A DNA stretch of 7,995 nt from the NCBI GenBank assembly GCA_030741175.1, contig JASLVT010000049.1:1-7995 (forward strand), written 5' to 3'. Both the position numbers and the translations under genes were made by a program. The stretch comes from Porticoccaceae bacterium. Lineage in GTDB: Bacteria > Pseudomonadota > Gammaproteobacteria > Pseudomonadales > Porticoccaceae. Of this stretch, positions 1 to 6,621 are shown one piece after another. The notes beneath the pieces were generated by a model, which saw only the letters and a list, made by a program, of their open reading frames with translations, ran no database searches and was not told where the DNA came from. The first letter of the stretch is position 1. Every line of letters starts with the position of its first letter.

Positions 1-1
1 C

Positions 2-280
2 AGTTATAAAGGCAATATTCGACGTGCCGATTTAAAGCGACCAACGCCCTATAATACCTACAGAATAAAGGGGCTACCGCCGACACCTATAGCCATGCCC
101 AGTGCCGCCGCCCTCGATGCGGCAGTACATCCGTTACCTGGCTCTAGTCTGTATTTTGTTGCGCGAGGAGATGGTGGTCATTATTTCTCTGATAGCCTTG
201 AGGAACATTTGCGGGCGGTCAAGCAGTATCAGATCAATAATAGGGCAAAAAATTATCAGTCGGCACCGCCCACAAAATAG
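2..280 (+). CDS. mltG: Endolytic murein transglycosylase MltG, C-terminal fragment
   Basis: This is the last 92 codons of an open frame that enters from the left edge. MltG is an inner-membrane lytic transglycosylase that cleaves nascent peptidoglycan strands and sets glycan length. The visible residues contain the family's C-terminal signature: PYNTY followed by GLPPTPI, then a P-S-A-AL-AA-HP segment and LYFVARGDGGHYFS, closely resembling the E. coli protein's tail. The catalytic glutamate and the N-terminal membrane anchor lie upstream of the window and cannot be checked. Sixteen bases separate its TAG from tmk, so the two genes are probably co-transcribed. The mltG-tmk-holB order is conserved in many gammaproteobacteria, which supports the assignment. 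An internal ATG at 95 is not a start, because the frame and its homology continue upstream of it. Confidence 0.93.
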   Translation, partial: SYKGNIRRADLKRPTPYNTYRIKGLPPTPIAMPSAAALDAAVHPLPGSSLYFVARGDGGHYFSDSLEEHLRAVKQYQINNRAKNYQSAPPTK

Positions 281-296
281 GATAAGTAGGATTTAA

Positions 297-935
297 ATGC
301 GCGGTAAATTTATTACTATCGAAGGAACTGAAGGCGTGGGTAAAACCACCAATATTCAGTACATACAGGATTGGTTGCAAGCCAAGGGTCTCTCCTTTGT
401 CGCTACTCGTGAACCCGGAGGCACGCCACTTGCCGAGCAAATTCGTGATTTGTTATTGGCTCCGAGAGAGGAGTTAGTTTGCAATACCGCTGAATTATTG
501 TTGATGTTTGCTGGCCGTGCACAGCATCTCGATCAGGTTATTGAGCCCAATCTTGAGCAGGGATTGTGGGTGTTGTGTGATCGTTTTACCGATGCCACCT
601 ACGCCTATCAGGGTGCTGGTCGCAATATGAGTGATAACTTAATCGCTGAACTGGAAACAATAGTTCAGGGTGATTTGCGACCCGATCTCACGCTGATTCT
701 CGATGTTCCTGTGGAATTGGGCTTGAAGCGCGCCAGTGATCGCAGTGAACCCGATCGTTTTGAGCAGGAAAAGACGGCGTTTTTTCAATCGGTGCGCAAT
801 GGCTATTTGCGTATTGCCCAGCAGGACCCTGAGCGCTGTGTGGTGATTGATGCGTCTCAGTCTCTTGCTTCCGTGCAACATGATATCCAGACGGCTCTTG
901 AAGCGTTTTGGTTGGCCTCAAGGGATACTGAGTGA
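297..935 (+). CDS. tmk: Thymidylate kinase (dTMP kinase)
   Basis: The product, 212 residues and close to the 213 of E. coli, phosphorylates dTMP to dTDP with ATP in the cytoplasm, a step required for dTTP synthesis. The P-loop is at residues 10-17 (GTEGVGKT). The substrate-binding segment TREPGGTPLAEQIR is at 37-50. The DR motif is at 95-96 within DRFTDATYAYQGAGR. An arginine-rich LID region lies at about 145-158 (RASDRSEPDRFEQE), as in the enterobacterial type of enzyme where LID arginines assist catalysis. The ATG at 297 follows a weak GTAGG ribosome site six bases upstream and places the P-loop at the usual distance from the N-terminus. The stop codon overlaps the start of holB, indicating translational coupling. 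No key residue is missing. Confidence 0.98.
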   Translation: MRGKFITIEGTEGVGKTTNIQYIQDWLQAKGLSFVATREPGGTPLAEQIRDLLLAPREELVCNTAELLLMFAGRAQHLDQVIEPNLEQGLWVLCDRFTDATYAYQGAGRNMSDNLIAELETIVQGDLRPDLTLILDVPVELGLKRASDRSEPDRFEQEKTAFFQSVRNGYLRIAQQDPERCVVIDASQSLASVQHDIQTALEAFWLASRDTE

Positions 936-1897
936 TGACATCGGTAGAGCCATCTGAGCATAGTCTACAGTTGCCTCTGCCTTGGCAGGAGTCGATATGG
1001 CAGCGCTTTGATCAGTATCTTGAGCAGGGCCGACTGCCTCATGGCCTGATGCTCTGTGGACCAAGAGGTATTGGTGTTGAGCGTTTAGCGAAAGCACTTG
1101 CCCAGCGTCTTATGTGTGGCGCAGAGATGAGTAAGTACGCCTGTGGTACCTGTAAAGCATGTCAATTGATGATGGCAGGTAATCATCCAGATATATCATT
1201 TCTTGAACCACAGGAAGAAGGTAAGGGCATACTAATTGATGAGGTGCGTGATTTAATCAGTCGGTTGAGTAAAACGGCTCAGCAGGGTGGTTGGAAAGTT
1301 GTGCTGATTAGTCCCGCTGAGGCGATGAATGATAATGCTAGTAATGCGCTGCTGAAAAGTTTAGAAGAGCCTCAAGACAAAACCTTACTCATTCTGGTGG
1401 CGCATCGTCCCAGTTTGGTATCTGCAACGATTCGTAGCCGTTGCCAGATCGAGCATTTGCCTGTCCCAGATCAACATACTGCCGAGCAATGGTTGCAGGA
1501 GGTGACTGAAGAGCGAGAAGCGGTTGCACAATCATTGCATTTGGCCGGAGGTAAACCGCTACTGGCGTTAGAGTATATGCAGGGTGGCAGTATTGAAACG
1601 AGGAAGCATTTTGAACAGTTGGTTGACGATGTTCGTCTCGGGGATCTGTCGCCCATGAGTGCCGCTCAGCAATGCCAAAAGCTCAATAGCGATGAGATGT
1701 TAGATTGGTTTATGCACTATCTGCATCGCCTTGTGAGCGGTGAATTGCAAAACAAACCAAATCCTGCCCTGTTTAGCTTTGCTGATAGACTGCGCGATGC
1801 GCGGGGATGGGTGTTGTCGAGCTCTAATATCAATCCACAGCTGCTGTGGGAAGGGTTATTTATGGACTGGTCAAAGGTATTCCGTCAGTCGAGATAG
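935..1897 (+). CDS. holB: DNA polymerase III delta' subunit
   Basis: Delta' is the fixed wrench of the clamp loader that places the beta sliding clamp on DNA. The product is 320 residues from ATG 935. An in-frame GTG at 932 would add one residue, and both starts sit acceptably behind AAGGGA at 920-925, so the choice is uncertain. The ATG shares its A with the tmk TGA. Visible features are an N-terminal AAA+ domain with a degenerate P-loop (GPRGIGVE near residue 42, lacking the lysine), as in E. coli delta', which does not bind ATP; a zinc module with four cysteines at about 61, 70, 73 and 76 (C-x8-C-x2-C-x2-C); NALLKSLEEP near 137-146; and the SRC motif at 168-170 used to contact neighbouring subunits. 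The C-terminal collar domain is full length. Confidence 0.96.
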   Translation: MTSVEPSEHSLQLPLPWQESIWQRFDQYLEQGRLPHGLMLCGPRGIGVERLAKALAQRLMCGAEMSKYACGTCKACQLMMAGNHPDISFLEPQEEGKGILIDEVRDLISRLSKTAQQGGWKVVLISPAEAMNDNASNALLKSLEEPQDKTLLILVAHRPSLVSATIRSRCQIEHLPVPDQHTAEQWLQEVTEEREAVAQSLHLAGGKPLLALEYMQGGSIETRKHFEQLVDDVRLGDLSPMSAAQQCQKLNSDEMLDWFMHYLHRLVSGELQNKPNPALFSFADRLRDARGWVLSSSNINPQLLWEGLFMDWSKVFRQSR

Positions 1898-1972
1898 TTT
1901 GAATTGAGAGGTCTTTACTGGGCTGATGCAGAGATTTCTGTTTGACTGTGGTTTTTCTTGGAGAGGCATTGC

Positions 1973-2323
1973 ATGGACAGCGATGATAGAGGCGGGAACG
2001 ACATAGTTAGGCTAGCGATTCGAGACAAAATGAGTCTCTATAGCCACTATATGCCATTTGTCGAGGGCGGGGCATTGTTTGTTCCGACTCAAGGCGTTTA
2101 CCAATTGGGCGACAAACTATCTTTTGAATTATCAGTCTACCTTTGCGCCAAGCCACTGCTTATTGCTGGTGTGGTGATTTGGGTAGCTAATTGTTCTTTT
2201 AACAGCACCGGACAATCGGGTGTAGGTGTGCAGTTTACGCGGCAGCAGAGCGATCTTAGGGTGCAGATAGAGCAGGCGCTAGGGGGCATGCTATGGTCGG
2301 ATCATCCGACGTTAACCATGTAG
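1973..2323 (+). CDS. pilZ: Type IV pilus assembly protein PilZ
   Basis: This 116-residue single-domain protein resembles Pseudomonas PilZ (about 118 residues), a cytoplasmic factor needed for type IV pilus assembly that in Xanthomonas acts with FimX and the ATPase PilB. Recognisable segments are LYSHYMPF (22-29), GGALFVPT (32-39), AGVVIWV (65-71), GVGVQF (83-88) and the C-terminal SDHPTLTM, which matches the family tail. The canonical c-di-GMP motif D/N-x-S-x-x-G is absent where FVEGGALF stands, as in the founding PilZ proteins that do not bind c-di-GMP. ATG 1973 is chosen because GGAGAGG ends six bases upstream; a TTG at 1958 would lack such a site. Its position between holB and tatD is the Pseudomonas arrangement. 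No other pilus gene is visible here. Confidence 0.92.
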   Translation: MDSDDRGGNDIVRLAIRDKMSLYSHYMPFVEGGALFVPTQGVYQLGDKLSFELSVYLCAKPLLIAGVVIWVANCSFNSTGQSGVGVQFTRQQSDLRVQIEQALGGMLWSDHPTLTM

Positions 2324-2352
2324 CACCACAGTTGAGGCAGTGGTGATGCCTC
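2324..2352 (+). repeat. Two interlocking inverted repeats between pilZ and tatD
   Basis: Directly after the pilZ stop, CACCAC (2324-2329) is complementary to GTGGTG (2340-2345), and GAGGCA (2334-2339) to TGCCTC (2347-2352). Each stem is six perfect pairs, but each has an arm within the other's loop, so only one simple hairpin can form at a time. No T run follows, so a standard intrinsic terminator is not supported. A weak -35-like TTGAGG (2332-2337) overlaps the element. Confidence 0.45.
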
Positions 2353-2387
2353 GTTAGATAAATTTATTAAATAGGTAGTGATCAATT

Positions 2388-3164
2388 ATGTTAGTAGATT
2401 CACATTGTCATCTTGATCATTTGGATTTAGTGGATCGTGAGGGCGGCCTTGAATCGGTTCTAGCGGATGCCAATGCGCGCGGTATCACTCAATTTCTTAG
2501 TGTCGCCGTTGATTTGGCGACCTCGGCATCTCTCGTTGATCTAACGACTTCGCACAGCAATATCTTCTCCTCTGTCGGCGTACATCCCTTGCAAAAGGTC
2601 GAGCAACCTGTACCTACAGTAGATCAGTTATTAGCCTTGGCGGATGCGCCCAATGTTGTCGCTATTGGTGAAACTGGATTGGATAATTTTTACAGTGCGG
2701 ATAGTTTTCAATGGCAACGGGAAAGTTTTATTAATCACCTCAAGGCCAGTCAGCAATGTGGAAAGCCTATTATTATTCATACTAGAGAAGCGAGGGATGA
2801 GACCATTGCACTGTTACGACAGTATCCATTGCAGGCAGGCGGTGTTATGCATTGCTTTACTGAAACTTGGGAGATGGCTGAGGCTGCGCTCGATTTAGGC
2901 TTCTACATTTCCTTTTCCGGTATTGTGACCTTTAACAGTGCTGAGGATCTTCGCGAGGTGGTTCGTCAGGTGCCACTGGACAGGCTGTTAGTCGAAACTG
3001 ATTCTCCCTGGTTGGCACCAGTGCCGCATCGCGGTAAGCAAAATGAGCCTCAGTATGTGCTCGAGGTTGCTCAATGTGTGGCTCAACTCAAGGGTATAAG
3101 CTTGGAACAATTAGCTGAAATAACCACGCAAAATTTCCACCGTTTGTTTAAAATACCGCGTTGA
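2388..3164 (+). CDS. TatD-family metal-dependent hydrolase (YcfH-like)
   Basis: The product is 258 residues, a TIM-barrel amidohydrolase-superfamily protein related to E. coli YcfH and TatD. TatD itself is a metal-dependent 3'-5' exonuclease; the exact substrate of the YcfH branch is less certain. The metal-binding set is complete: H6 and H8 in SHCHLD, E95 in AIGETGLD, H131 in IIIHTREA, H155 in VMHCFTET and D205 in ETDSPWLAP. VGVHPL at 63-68 is also a family motif. The ATG at 2388 is preceded only by a weak AGG at a long distance, but the N-terminal MLVDSHCHLD is exactly where the family begins. It lies 64 bases after pilZ, in a gap containing two overlapping inverted repeats. The symbol ycfH or tatD would be reasonable but is not asserted. 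Confidence 0.94.
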   Translation: MLVDSHCHLDHLDLVDREGGLESVLADANARGITQFLSVAVDLATSASLVDLTTSHSNIFSSVGVHPLQKVEQPVPTVDQLLALADAPNVVAIGETGLDNFYSADSFQWQRESFINHLKASQQCGKPIIIHTREARDETIALLRQYPLQAGGVMHCFTETWEMAEAALDLGFYISFSGIVTFNSAEDLREVVRQVPLDRLLVETDSPWLAPVPHRGKQNEPQYVLEVAQCVAQLKGISLEQLAEITTQNFHRLFKIPR

Positions 3165-3196
3165 TCAATTAATAGTTAGTTAAGTGAGAGTCTATT

Positions 3197-3850
3197 ATGT
3201 CTGATACTGCTAATGCTGAATCACAATTTATCATTCGCACCTTTCCTGTGGGTCCTCTGGGTTGCAACTGTTCGGTGATCGGTGATCGCTTGTCAGGTCG
3301 TGCACTTGTTATTGATCCCGGTGGCAATGCTGATCAGATACTGGCTCTGCTCAATGAATTAAATCTACAAGTGGTGGCGATTATTCATACACATGCGCAT
3401 CTTGATCATATTCTTGCTGCTGGCGAGATTAAGAAAGCGACGGGTGCGCCTATTTACCTACATGAAGGCGATCAATTCCTCTGGGATATCGTGGAAGAGC
3501 AATGTGCGCGCTTTGGTGTTCCTCCGGTTAAATTGCCAGATCCAGACCATTATTTGCGTGATGATCAGGATTTGGGATGTTGTGGTGGTGTTGCCATTCA
3601 TACGCCTGGGCATACACCCGGCTCCATCAGCTTTTGGTTCGAGGAGTATAAAACATTGATCGCTGGAGATACCTTATTTCAGGGAAGCATTGGCCGAACT
3701 GATTTACCCGGAGGCGATTTTGATCAAATTATTACCTCAATCAAGGAGCGCATTTACAGTCTTGATGACGATGCTGTTGTAGTTACTGGGCATGGCCCCA
3801 ATACCAGTATAGGCGCTGAAAAAGTATCTAATGGATTTGTTCGAGCATAG
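3197..3850 (+). CDS. Metallo-beta-lactamase-fold hydrolase, YcbL/GloC-like (glyoxalase II type)
   Basis: The 217-residue product has the full metal-ligand set of the glyoxalase II group in the metallo-beta-lactamase fold: THAHLDH at 65-71 (H66, H68, D70, H71), H139 in TPGHTPGS, D158 in AGDTLF and H199 in TGHGP. Length, the PGG segment at 41-43 and the GRTDLPGGDF segment at 167-175 match E. coli YcbL (GloC, 215 residues), a type II glyoxalase II that hydrolyses S-lactoylglutathione to D-lactate and glutathione. Substrate cannot be read from the sequence, and other thioester hydrolases share this core. ATG 3197 follows GAGAG at six bases. Only nine bases separate it from the dUTPase gene, so they are likely one transcript. 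No signal peptide is apparent, so it is cytoplasmic. Confidence 0.9.
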   Translation: MSDTANAESQFIIRTFPVGPLGCNCSVIGDRLSGRALVIDPGGNADQILALLNELNLQVVAIIHTHAHLDHILAAGEIKKATGAPIYLHEGDQFLWDIVEEQCARFGVPPVKLPDPDHYLRDDQDLGCCGGVAIHTPGHTPGSISFWFEEYKTLIAGDTLFQGSIGRTDLPGGDFDQIITSIKERIYSLDDDAVVVTGHGPNTSIGAEKVSNGFVRA

Positions 3851-3859
3851 GAATTCGAT

Positions 3860-4480
3860 ATGAGACAACAACTAGCGACCATGCTAAAGCTACAAGATGA
3901 TATGAATAGTAAAGTGCATGCTGATTGGCGTCAGCAGAACTTTGAATGGTATCGCGCCATCTGGGTGGAGTGCGCTGAGTTATTAGATCATTACGGTTGG
4001 AAATGGTGGAAGAAGCAAGACCCTGATGTCGATCAAATTGCTCTTGAACTCGTTGATATTTGGCACTTTGGATTAAGCATCTTGCTTCTGTCAGATGAGT
4101 CTATCGAGACCATCAGTGATCGAGTTATCGCAAGTTTTGAAAGTCAGCAGGACGCGGGAGATTTTGCGCTAGATTTGGAGCAGTTTACCGCCGCGACTCT
4201 TGTGACTAAGGACTTTGATATTGCTGGTTTTGCCCGACTGATGGAGGGTATCGATATGGATTTTGAGGCGCTCTACGTAGGCTATGTAGGTAAAAATGTG
4301 TTGAATTTCTTTCGTCAAGACAATGGCTATAAAGATGGCAGTTACCATAAACAATGGGGTGGAAAGGAGGACAATGAACATCTCGTTGATATTGTCGCCC
4401 AGCTCGATACTGCATCGCCTGACTTTTCTGACAATCTATACAGCAAAATGGATGCCGTTTACAAAGAGTTGACCTGCTAG
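3860..4480 (+). CDS. Dimeric-type dUTPase (dUTP diphosphatase, all-alpha NTP pyrophosphatase superfamily)
   Basis: The 206-residue product belongs to the all-alpha dimeric dUTPases related to MazG and phage/trypanosome dUTPases, not to the trimeric Dut family. The magnesium site is visible as E37-x2-E40 and, on the next helix, E63-x2-D66. The nucleotide-binding segment KNVLNFFRQDNGYKDG lies at 145-160, followed by YHKQWGGKEDNEHL. Characterised members hydrolyse dUTP and dUDP to dUMP, protecting DNA from uracil and feeding thymidylate synthesis, a step upstream of Tmk, which is encoded 3 kb away. ATG 3860 is preceded by TAGGAA overlapping the stop of the hydrolase gene. No terminator follows before mdh. 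Family assignment is firm; substrate preference is inferred from the family. Confidence 0.92.
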   Translation: MRQQLATMLKLQDDMNSKVHADWRQQNFEWYRAIWVECAELLDHYGWKWWKKQDPDVDQIALELVDIWHFGLSILLLSDESIETISDRVIASFESQQDAGDFALDLEQFTAATLVTKDFDIAGFARLMEGIDMDFEALYVGYVGKNVLNFFRQDNGYKDGSYHKQWGGKEDNEHLVDIVAQLDTASPDFSDNLYSKMDAVYKELTC

Positions 4481-4521
4481 TTATTAGTTTTATCAATGCG
4501 CAGTATAGCGCTGTGTGAGAG

Positions 4522-4549
4522 ATGCAATTTTCTGCTACGGCCCTATAAT
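4522..4549 (+). promoter_or_regulatory. Probable sigma70 promoter for mdh
   Basis: A perfect TATAAT lies at 4544-4549. The best -35 is weak (ATGCAA at 4522-4527, three of six matches, 16-base spacer). Transcription would begin near 4556, giving a leader of about 60 bases before the GTG of mdh. The 136-base gap after the dUTPase gene (4481-4616) holds this promoter, a stem-loop and the mdh ribosome site, with no coding signal I can support. Confidence 0.5.
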
Positions 4550-4552
4550 GTC

Positions 4553-4579
4553 GCCGCGCCACGTGATTTCGTGGTCGGC
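4553..4579 (+). promoter_or_regulatory. Stem-loop in the mdh leader
   Basis: An inverted repeat pairs CCACG (4559-4563) with CGTGG (4570-4574) around a six-base loop. It extends through a G-T wobble (4558/4575) and, past a bulged C at 4557, through GCCG (4553-4556) with CGGC (4576-4579). It starts at or near the predicted transcription start. It has no following T run, so it is not a terminator. It could be an operator or a 5' mRNA-stabilising hairpin; the role is inferred. Confidence 0.4.
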
Positions 4580-4616
4580 TCATATTAAACACCCATCAAA
4601 TTTACGGAGATACATT

Positions 4617-5597
4617 GTGACTTCACCCGTTCGCGTTACCGTTACCGGAGCAGCAGGCCAAATCAGTTATTCCCTTTTGTTCCGCATCGCTGCCGGCGAA
4701 ATGCTTGGCCCCAACCAACCTGTTATCTTGCAGATGTTGGAAATCACCCCCGCGCTTGAAGCGTTAAAAGGTGTTGCTATGGAATTAGAAGATTGTGCAT
4801 TTCCATTACTTGCCGGTATGACTTGTACTGATGATGCAGCAGTGGCGTTTAAAGATACTGACTATGCACTGTTGGTTGGTGCACGACCGCGTGGTCCAGG
4901 TATGGAGCGTAAAGACCTGTTGGAAGCCAATGCGGCTATTTTTTCTGCGCAGGGCAAGGCAATCAATGATAATGCCTCAAAGGATATTAAAGTGCTTGTG
5001 GTGGGCAATCCAGCCAACACTAATGCACTGATTGCGCAGCGCAATGCACCCGATATAGATCCTCGCCAATTTACTGCGATGACTCGTCTCGACCACAATC
5101 GGGCCATGAGTCAAATCGCTAACAAAACTGATTCTACTATCAACGATGTGACGCACATGACAATCTGGGGCAATCATTCAGCGACTCAGTACCCAGATTT
5201 GCATGAGGCAAAGATAGCGGGTAAGCCGGCGATCGATATGATTGAACAGAGCTGGTATGAAGAGGATTTTATTCCTACTGTGCAGCAGCGTGGTGCGGCG
5301 ATTATCAACGCCCGTGGCGCCTCTAGCGCAGCGTCTGCAGCCAATGCCGCTATTGCGCATATGCGTAGCTGGGCGCTGGGAACCGCAGAGGGTGATTGGG
5401 TTAGCATGGGCGTCTACAGCGATGGAAGCTATGGTATTGCCGAGGGGCTTATCTATTCATTCCCTTGTGTATGTAACGAGGGTGATTGGGAGATTGTTCA
5501 AGGACTAGAGATCAATGCATTCTCTCAGGCTAAGATGACTGCGACTGAAACAGAGTTGGCGGAAGAGCGAGATGCTGTGCAGCATTTACTGCCATAA
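4617..5597 (+). CDS. mdh: Malate dehydrogenase (NAD-dependent)
   Basis: The product, 326 residues, interconverts malate and oxaloacetate in the TCA cycle. It resembles the roughly 327-residue cytosolic-like enzyme of beta-proteobacteria and several marine gammaproteobacteria rather than the 312-residue E. coli type. Visible are the nucleotide-binding loop GAAGQISYS at 11-19, substrate arginines in [15 protein letters not shown] (R92, R98), [10 protein letters not shown] at 128-137, the D159/R162 pair in RLDHNR and catalytic H187 in WGNHS. The third glycine of the Rossmann loop is a serine (S17). The start is GTG 4617: CGGAGA sits seven bases upstream, and homology begins just after it. An upstream ATG at 4515 in the same frame would add 34 residues with no family resemblance and lies upstream of the predicted promoter -10. 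Transcription ends at the downstream terminator. Confidence 0.97.
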   Translation: MTSPVRVTVTGAAGQISYSLLFRIAAGEMLGPNQPVILQMLEITPALEALKGVAMELEDCAFPLLAGMTCTDDAAVAFKDTDYALLVGARPRGPGMERKDLLEANAAIFSAQGKAINDNASKDIKVLVVGNPANTNALIAQRNAPDIDPRQFTAMTRLDHNRAMSQIANKTDSTINDVTHMTIWGNHSATQYPDLHEAKIAGKPAIDMIEQSWYEEDFIPTVQQRGAAIINARGASSAASAANAAIAHMRSWALGTAEGDWVSMGVYSDGSYGIAEGLIYSFPCVCNEGDWEIVQGLEINAFSQAKMTATETELAEERDAVQHLLP

Positions 5598-5628
5598 TTT
5601 ACAGCCATAAAGCGCCGTCAGACAATAG

Positions 5629-5664
5629 AAAAGACCACTATGCTAGACGAAGTGGTCTTTTTTT
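5629..5664 (+). terminator. Intrinsic terminator after mdh
   Basis: An 11-base-pair perfect stem (5629-5639 with 5651-5661; core AAGACCACT/AGTGGTCTT) encloses an 11-base loop and runs directly into seven T residues at 5658-5664. It lies 31 bases after the mdh stop and separates mdh from the bcp unit. This is the only convincing rho-independent terminator in the window. Confidence 0.9.
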
Positions 5665-5716
5665 ATGTCTAGAGTAAAATAAAATGCGGTTTCATTAGTG
5701 ATCTTTGAGAAAAATT

Positions 5717-5725
5717 TGCTACAGT
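5717..5725 (+). promoter_or_regulatory. Possible extended -10 promoter for the bcp-yajC unit
   Basis: TG-C-TACAGT at 5717-5725 fits an extended -10 element (four of six matches in the hexamer). No good -35 sits 16 to 18 bases upstream. TTGAGA at 5705-5710 looks like a -35, but it is too close to this -10 and has no good hexamer at the right distance. The location between the mdh terminator and the bcp start makes a promoter here likely; the exact element is uncertain. Confidence 0.4.
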
Positions 5726-5763
5726 GTTCGGCCGTTTAAACCAACTGTATTGAGGAGATGTTA

Positions 5764-6240
5764 GTGGCATTTGCACAAGTTGGGAAAGTCGCGCCAGCGT
5801 TTACCCTCCTAGATCAACGAGGAAACAAAGTTAGTCTTAAGCAGTTTCGTGACATCAAAAATGTTGTTTTGTACTTCTACCCCAAAGCGATGACTCCAGG
5901 GTGCACAGTCCAAGCCTGTGGTATTCGCGATAGTCAGTCTGACTTTGAGGCACTGGATACCGTGGTGTTGGGTATAAGTCCAGATTCTGTTGCCCGCTTA
6001 GTAAAATTTGAAGACAAACAAGAGCTCAACTTTACTTTGTTGTCTGATGAGGACCATGCAATCACAGAAAAATATGGCGCTTGGGGCCTGAAGAAATTTA
6101 TGGGTCGCGAGTTTATGGGTGTTCTGCGCTCGACATTTATTATTGGCAAAGATGGCCGCATTGCCTATGTGATGGAGAAAGTAAAAACCAAAACCCATCA
6201 TGAAGATGCGCTTAATTGGGTCAAAGAAAATTTAAGTTAA
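5764..6240 (+). CDS. bcp: Thioredoxin-dependent peroxiredoxin (Bcp/PrxQ type)
   Basis: From GTG 5764 the product is 158 residues, the usual size of Bcp, which reduces hydrogen peroxide and organic hydroperoxides using thioredoxin in the cytoplasm. The active site YPKAMTPGCTVQACGIRD is almost identical to that of E. coli Bcp, with peroxidatic C47 and putative resolving C52 five residues later, the two-cysteine PrxQ arrangement. FTLLSDEDH and LRSTFII, with its conserved arginine, are also present. The start is GTG 5764 because GAGGAG at 5752-5757 is six bases from it; the in-frame ATG at 5758 directly abuts that site, leaving no spacing. The gene follows the mdh terminator and a likely promoter, and yajC begins 27 bases after it, so the two are probably co-transcribed. 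Confidence 0.95.
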   Translation: MAFAQVGKVAPAFTLLDQRGNKVSLKQFRDIKNVVLYFYPKAMTPGCTVQACGIRDSQSDFEALDTVVLGISPDSVARLVKFEDKQELNFTLLSDEDHAITEKYGAWGLKKFMGREFMGVLRSTFIIGKDGRIAYVMEKVKTKTHHEDALNWVKENLS

Positions 6241-6267
6241 ATTCAAATAGTTTAAGGAAGTTTATAC

Positions 6268-6594
6268 ATGTTTTTTATTTCAAGTGCTTACGCTCAGTCT
6301 GCCGGTGCTCAAGAAGCTAACCCTATGATCAGTTTAGTGATGTTTGGCGGTTTATTTCTTTTTATGTATTTTTTGATTATTCGTCCCCAGCGCAAGCGTC
6401 AAAAAGAACATGCAGATTTGGTAAGCGCATTGGCAAAGGGTGATGAGGTTGTTATGACCAGTGGGTTGCTGGGAAAAATCACCAAACTAGAGGGCGATTA
6501 TGTGGTAATTGAGGTTAATAATAATCTCGAATTAAAGTTTCAGAAGGTCGCTGTGCATGCAGTGTTACCCAAAGGTACTATAAAGGCCATCTAG
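6268..6594 (+). CDS. yajC: Sec translocon accessory protein YajC
   Basis: The product is 108 residues (E. coli YajC has 110), a single-pass inner-membrane protein that associates with SecDF in the Sec translocon holocomplex. A short N-terminal stretch, MFFISSAYAQ, is followed by one hydrophobic segment at about 20-38, then the family hallmark IIRPQRKRQKEH at 37-48, and a small cytoplasmic domain with KGDEVVMTSGLLGKI at 57-71 and the C-terminal VLPKGTIKAI. AAGGAAG at 6254-6260 lies seven bases before ATG 6268. In most proteobacteria yajC sits between tgt and secD; here its neighbours are bcp and a PLP lyase, which is unusual. A seven-base-pair hairpin spans its stop codon. The family call is secure; whether it is the only yajC of the genome is unknown. 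Confidence 0.95.
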   Translation: MFFISSAYAQSAGAQEANPMISLVMFGGLFLFMYFLIIRPQRKRQKEHADLVSALAKGDEVVMTSGLLGKITKLEGDYVVIEVNNNLELKFQKVAVHAVLPKGTIKAI

Positions 6595-6602
6595 TATGGC
6601 CT
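6584..6602 (+). promoter_or_regulatory. Hairpin spanning the yajC stop codon
   Basis: AGGCCAT (6584-6590) and ATGGCCT (6596-6602) form a perfect seven-base-pair stem around a five-base loop holding the TAG. No T run follows, so it is not an intrinsic terminator. It lies 20 bases before the TTG start of the next gene and could affect message stability or translation between the two; this is inference. Confidence 0.4.
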
Positions 6603-6621
6603 GAGTGCTGAGTACTATCCA

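Noticed and set aside
1958..1972. TTG at 1958 as the pilZ start
   Set aside because: The ribosome site GGAGAGG (1960-1966) lies within that extension and is correctly spaced for ATG 1973.
2324..2352. Intrinsic terminator after pilZ
   Set aside because: The hairpins are followed by mixed sequence (GTTAGATAAATT) rather than a T run.
4498..4511. GCGC inverted repeat after the dUTPase gene as a terminator
   Set aside because: Only four base pairs around a six-base loop and no T run follows; not distinguishable from chance.
4206..4592. A 128-codon open frame on the minus strand across the dUTPase 3' end and the mdh leader
   Set aside because: It is antisense to a well-supported dUTPase gene, its translation shows no recognisable domain, and it covers the mdh promoter region.
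4515..4616. N-terminal extension of malate dehydrogenase from the ATG at 4515
   Set aside because: The extra 34 residues have no family resemblance, the -10 element lies inside them, and GTG 4617 has a well-spaced ribosome site directly before the conserved N-terminus.
5758..5763. ATG at 5758 as the bcp start
   Set aside because: GAGGAG ends at 5757, leaving no space; the GTG at 5764 is six bases from it and matches the usual N-terminus length.
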